From: an uncultured Bacilli bacterium
GTDB taxonomy: Bacteria > Bacillota_I > Bacilli_A > RF39 > UBA660
NCBI GenBank assembly: GCA_934153655.1
Contig: CAKPFH010000049.1
Location: forward strand, 1-8,148
Direction: 5' to 3'
DNA length: 8,148 bases
The stretch's first letter is position 1. Every line of letters begins with the position of its first letter. Shown piece after piece: positions 6,058 to 8,148 of this stretch. Both the position numbers and the translations under genes were made by a program. A model generated the notes under the pieces. The model did no database searches. It saw nothing but the letters and a program-made list of their open reading frames with translations, and was not told where the DNA came from.

Positions 6058-8148
6058 TGCAATATGATAAGGATTTTCTTTTGTTCCATCTCCTTGACTA
6101 ATCAGAGTTTCAGATTTAAGATTGATAACTGCGCGCACGCCAATGGTGTTATTGACATTAGACCAATTGTTCAACACGCCATCAGGGCTCACGCCCCACA
6201 TGAAAGCACTGGCAGAGTCACGGTCAAAGTAAGAAGGCGTCATAGTAAACCAATAATTATTTGTTCTTAAATAAAAGTTTTCATTTTTATAACTATGTCT
6301 TCCTCCAGCAAGAGAAACTTCATCGGATGTTAATAAGGCAATTGGATAAGTAAGTTTAGCATTTCCGATATATGAGGAAACACTAAATTTATCAATATTT
6401 TCACAAGTTAAATTTGCAACTTTTTTTGTATCTGCATACAATCTTTTATAAGCTGAAAAAATAGTTGATGGAACTAAATTATGCCCATCGCCAGGACTTA
6501 TTGATGCTAAGCCTCGATCGTTACAAAAAAAATTGTCAGCTATATAATTACTTAAATTTTTATCTACAATATTTGTTTTATACCAACTATCAAGTTGTTT
6601 TTTAGCATTGCTATCAGTTGTATTTTCTCTTATTCCTTCATAACTAATAGATGGATAGGATATATAATTTAAGTATATTTGTTTTTCATTATTAAGATTT
6701 ACACGATTTACTTTTTTTAATACTTGGCACGAAGATGTATTACTAGTTGATACGCAAGTATAAGGATATTCACTAAACTTGTCTTTCATTTCATTCATGG
6801 TTCCATAAGCCATTTCTTTTGTTGTATCTGACATTTTTAATTTATAAACTTTGTTATTTGCATCATATTCATAACTATCTGCAAAATAATATTTAGTTAA
6901 AACAGTGAAATTTGTATAAATTGCTTCTTTACTTATAACTTCTTCACTTGAAAAATTTTCTCCATACATATAACCAACATAGGTTGGATCGGAATATCTT
7001 GTACTATATTGATAACGTGTGCCATTAATTGATGTTTGATTACCGATTGCATTAGGAGTTGTACCATTATATATAAGTCTAATTGACCCATCTCCATTTA
7101 TTCTTACAACTTTCCAATAAAACCCTCCAAAATAAACATTATTATTGGTTACATCTCCACGAAAGAAATAAGTAGAACCAAAATCATCTGTTGTTTCATA
7201 TAAACCTTGTTCACTTTTTAAACTTGATGTTATTTTATAAGTTATTTTATCTCCGTTAGTAATTGTGTAAGTTGAACCATTTACACTTGTTGCATTTATT
7301 TTATAGATTTCATTACAAATTGAATTATTTATATTTGCATTACCACTTGTATAATAGTTTTTATAAGTATCACTTAATAAATCTTCTTTTACACTACTTC
7401 CATCTTTATTATATAATTTAAATGTTCCAGTTAAAGAATTAAATTCATAACTATCAGCAAAGTAAAATTTATAACCTGTGACAGAATAAACATCATTAAC
7501 ATTAGTAGTTACGTCTTCAACATAAGTATAACTTGGGGCTGTATCATTTAAGTTAACTGTTCCTTTATTACTTATTAAAGTTTTAGCATCACTCACACTA
7601 CTACTAAAAGCTTCACTGGCAAGTAAGCAATCAGATAACTTAGTAAATCCATTATTTAAACAAAAGTTATTTCCCTTAATTTCTACTTTTTGAACTAAAG
7701 TATATACTTCTTGATTATTCTTAGTAGATTTAACTATTATATCAGTTTCTTGGTTAGCATCATTTATACTTTCCATGAATACTTGAACTTGTACACTTTG
7801 TTTTTTGTTAAAATCATAGGATAAATTTAAGTTTTCTTGTTTAGTTGTATCACTATTTCCTAAACTATCTTTGTAACTGAATAAAACATTATTATTTGTA
7901 TTATTTATAGTTAAATTCATTTTATCAATGGTATCAAGTAGTTCTCCTTCTTCATCTGTATTTAAATAATTAGATACAGTTGCTAGAAAATAACTTTTAT
8001 TATTTTCAACATAAGTATTATTAGTTTCTATTTTTAAAGGAACTTGCTTGTAATTTAAATCTCCATCTACCTTTAACTTTAAACTAATAGAAGAATTAGC
8101 CCATTCATCAGTTGTATAATCAGCATTACTTTCTGTATCACTTATTAA
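6052..8148 (-). CDS. Large secreted surface protein with DUF6273/lectin-like C-terminal domain; 5' end outside window
   Basis: The last 698 codons of a gene still open at the right edge. The first in-frame ATG (7918-7920) has no ribosome site and the frame reads on for 76 codons, so the true start lies outside. Positions below count from the first visible residue. Residues 1-150 look like beta-rich secreted domains. CLNNGFTKLSDCLLASEAF at 163-181 begins a linker ending TAPSYTY. Two FADSYE modules lie at 225-249 and 417-441. The C-terminal domain, from FRGDVTNNNVYFGG (about 329) to the end, has FYWKVVRINGDGSIRLIYNG, SWYKTNI, FFCNDRG, LTYPIALLTSDEVSLAGG, NYWFTMTPSYF and GVRAVINL. This series I associate with DUF6273-type domains, apparently related to formylglycine-enzyme/C-type-lectin folds. 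The second FADSYE module is inserted within this domain. Residues about 636-675 have aberrant base composition. Likely a cell-surface binding or display protein. Confidence 0.8.
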   Translation of the reverse strand, partial: LISDTESNADYTTDEWANSSISLKLKVDGDLNYKQVPLKIETNNTYVENNKSYFLATVSNYLNTDEEGELLDTIDKMNLTINNTNNNVLFSYKDSLGNSDTTKQENLNLSYDFNKKQSVQVQVFMESINDANQETDIIVKSTKNNQEVYTLVQKVEIKGNNFCLNNGFTKLSDCLLASEAFSSSVSDAKTLISNKGTVNLNDTAPSYTYVEDVTTNVNDVYSVTGYKFYFADSYEFNSLTGTFKLYNKDGSSVKEDLLSDTYKNYYTSGNANINNSICNEIYKINATSVNGSTYTITNGDKITYKITSSLKSEQGLYETTDDFGSTYFFRGDVTNNNVYFGGFYWKVVRINGDGSIRLIYNGTTPNAIGNQTSINGTRYQYSTRYSDPTYVGYMYGENFSSEEVISKEAIYTNFTVLTKYYFADSYEYDANNKVYKLKMSDTTKEMAYGTMNEMKDKFSEYPYTCVSTSNTSSCQVLKKVNRVNLNNEKQIYLNYISYPSISYEGIRENTTDSNAKKQLDSWYKTNIVDKNLSNYIADNFFCNDRGLASISPGDGHNLVPSTIFSAYKRLYADTKKVANLTCENIDKFSVSSYIGNAKLTYPIALLTSDEVSLAGGRHSYKNENFYLRTNNYWFTMTPSYFDRDSASAFMWGVSPDGVLNNWSNVNNTIGVRAVINLKSETLISQGDGTKENPYHIAN
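6122..6243 (-). other. Candidate hypervariable region (diversity-generating-retroelement target type)
   Basis: Positions 6121-6240 hold 60 G or C in 120 bases (50%), against about 18% in the 60 bases to the right and 30% to the left. The coding strand has only about 20% A but 30% T. Of 40 codons, 24 end in G or C and just one ends in A, opposite to the rest of the gene. Frame and domain motifs (TPSYF, GVRAVINL) stay intact. The size, the location close to the C terminus of a lectin-like domain, the run of NNY codons (TAC TTT GAC CGT GAC TCT) and the loss of A all fit a variable region made from an AAY-rich template by adenine mutagenesis. No template repeat or reverse transcriptase lies in the window, so this is inference; acquisition of DNA from a GC-richer source is the alternative. 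Confidence 0.5.
6867..6894 (-). repeat. Direct repeat copy A within the surface-protein gene (FADSYE module)
   Basis: These 28 bases match 7443-7470 with three mismatches by eye and encode KYYFADSYEY. They mark an internal duplication of a roughly 25-residue module. Confidence 0.7.
7443..7470 (-). repeat. Direct repeat copy B within the surface-protein gene (FADSYE module)
   Basis: Partner of the repeat at 6867-6894; it encodes KFYFADSYEF, followed like the other copy by a six-to-seven-residue spacer and FKLY / YKLK. Confidence 0.7.

Noticed and set aside
6064..6270. Plus-strand open frame of 68 codons
   Set aside because: It is the shadow of the GC-richer island in the surface-protein gene. 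It has no ribosome site and is antisense to a well-supported domain.
1..8148. Mycoplasma-type code with TGA as tryptophan
   Set aside because: Tryptophan is TGG throughout, and TGA ends the YetF-like gene and the surface-protein gene at sensible places.
1..8148. DGR reverse transcriptase, template repeat, transposase, CRISPR array, tRNA or rRNA in this window
   Set aside because: I looked on both strands and saw none; no second GC-rich copy of 6122-6243 exists here and no motif of these elements appears.

Overview
The window is very AT-rich (roughly a quarter G+C, except for one island) and densely coded. Shine-Dalgarno sites are of the GGAGG/AGGTGA type, tryptophan is read as TGG, and TGA serves as a true stop, so the standard bacterial code applies and not the Mycoplasma code. 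Together with SipW/TasA-like surface genes this suggests a low-GC Bacillota, probably an uncultured gut lineage of the Bacilli/Erysipelotrichia/RF39 kind. The taxonomy is inference; nothing in the window fixes it.

Left part (1-2129): a minus-strand gene leaves the window at the left edge behind a near-perfect sigma-A promoter. Next come a membrane-anchored Ig-like (Big_14-type) protein on the minus strand and a divergent purine nucleoside phosphorylase on the plus strand. The phosphorylase converges on, and overlaps by 14 bases, a minus-strand YetF/DUF421-type membrane protein. The phosphorylase terminator lies inside the YetF-like gene.

Middle part (2167-5239): a tight minus-strand operon reads, in transcription order, TasA/camelysin-like protein (253 aa), SipW-type signal peptidase, second TasA-like protein (183 aa), a one-TM protein with a long extracytoplasmic helical part, and a four-TM protein. 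Gaps are 7 bases or overlaps of 8-11 bases. A third TasA-like gene (5329-5862) stands just upstream with its own promoter and terminator. The likely logic is that SipW matures the TasA-like subunits, which form a surface fibre or matrix. The two unrecognised membrane proteins are candidate partners in its export, anchoring or assembly.

Right part (6052-8148): the 3' end of a large secreted protein, still open at the right edge. It carries an internally repeated FADSYE module and a C-terminal domain of the DUF6273/lectin-like kind. Near its C terminus about 120 bases jump to 50% G+C, are poor in coding-strand A and have almost no A-ending codons, while the frame and domain motifs stay intact. 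This looks like the variable region of a diversity-generating-retroelement target. No reverse transcriptase or template repeat is visible here, so this is a hypothesis.
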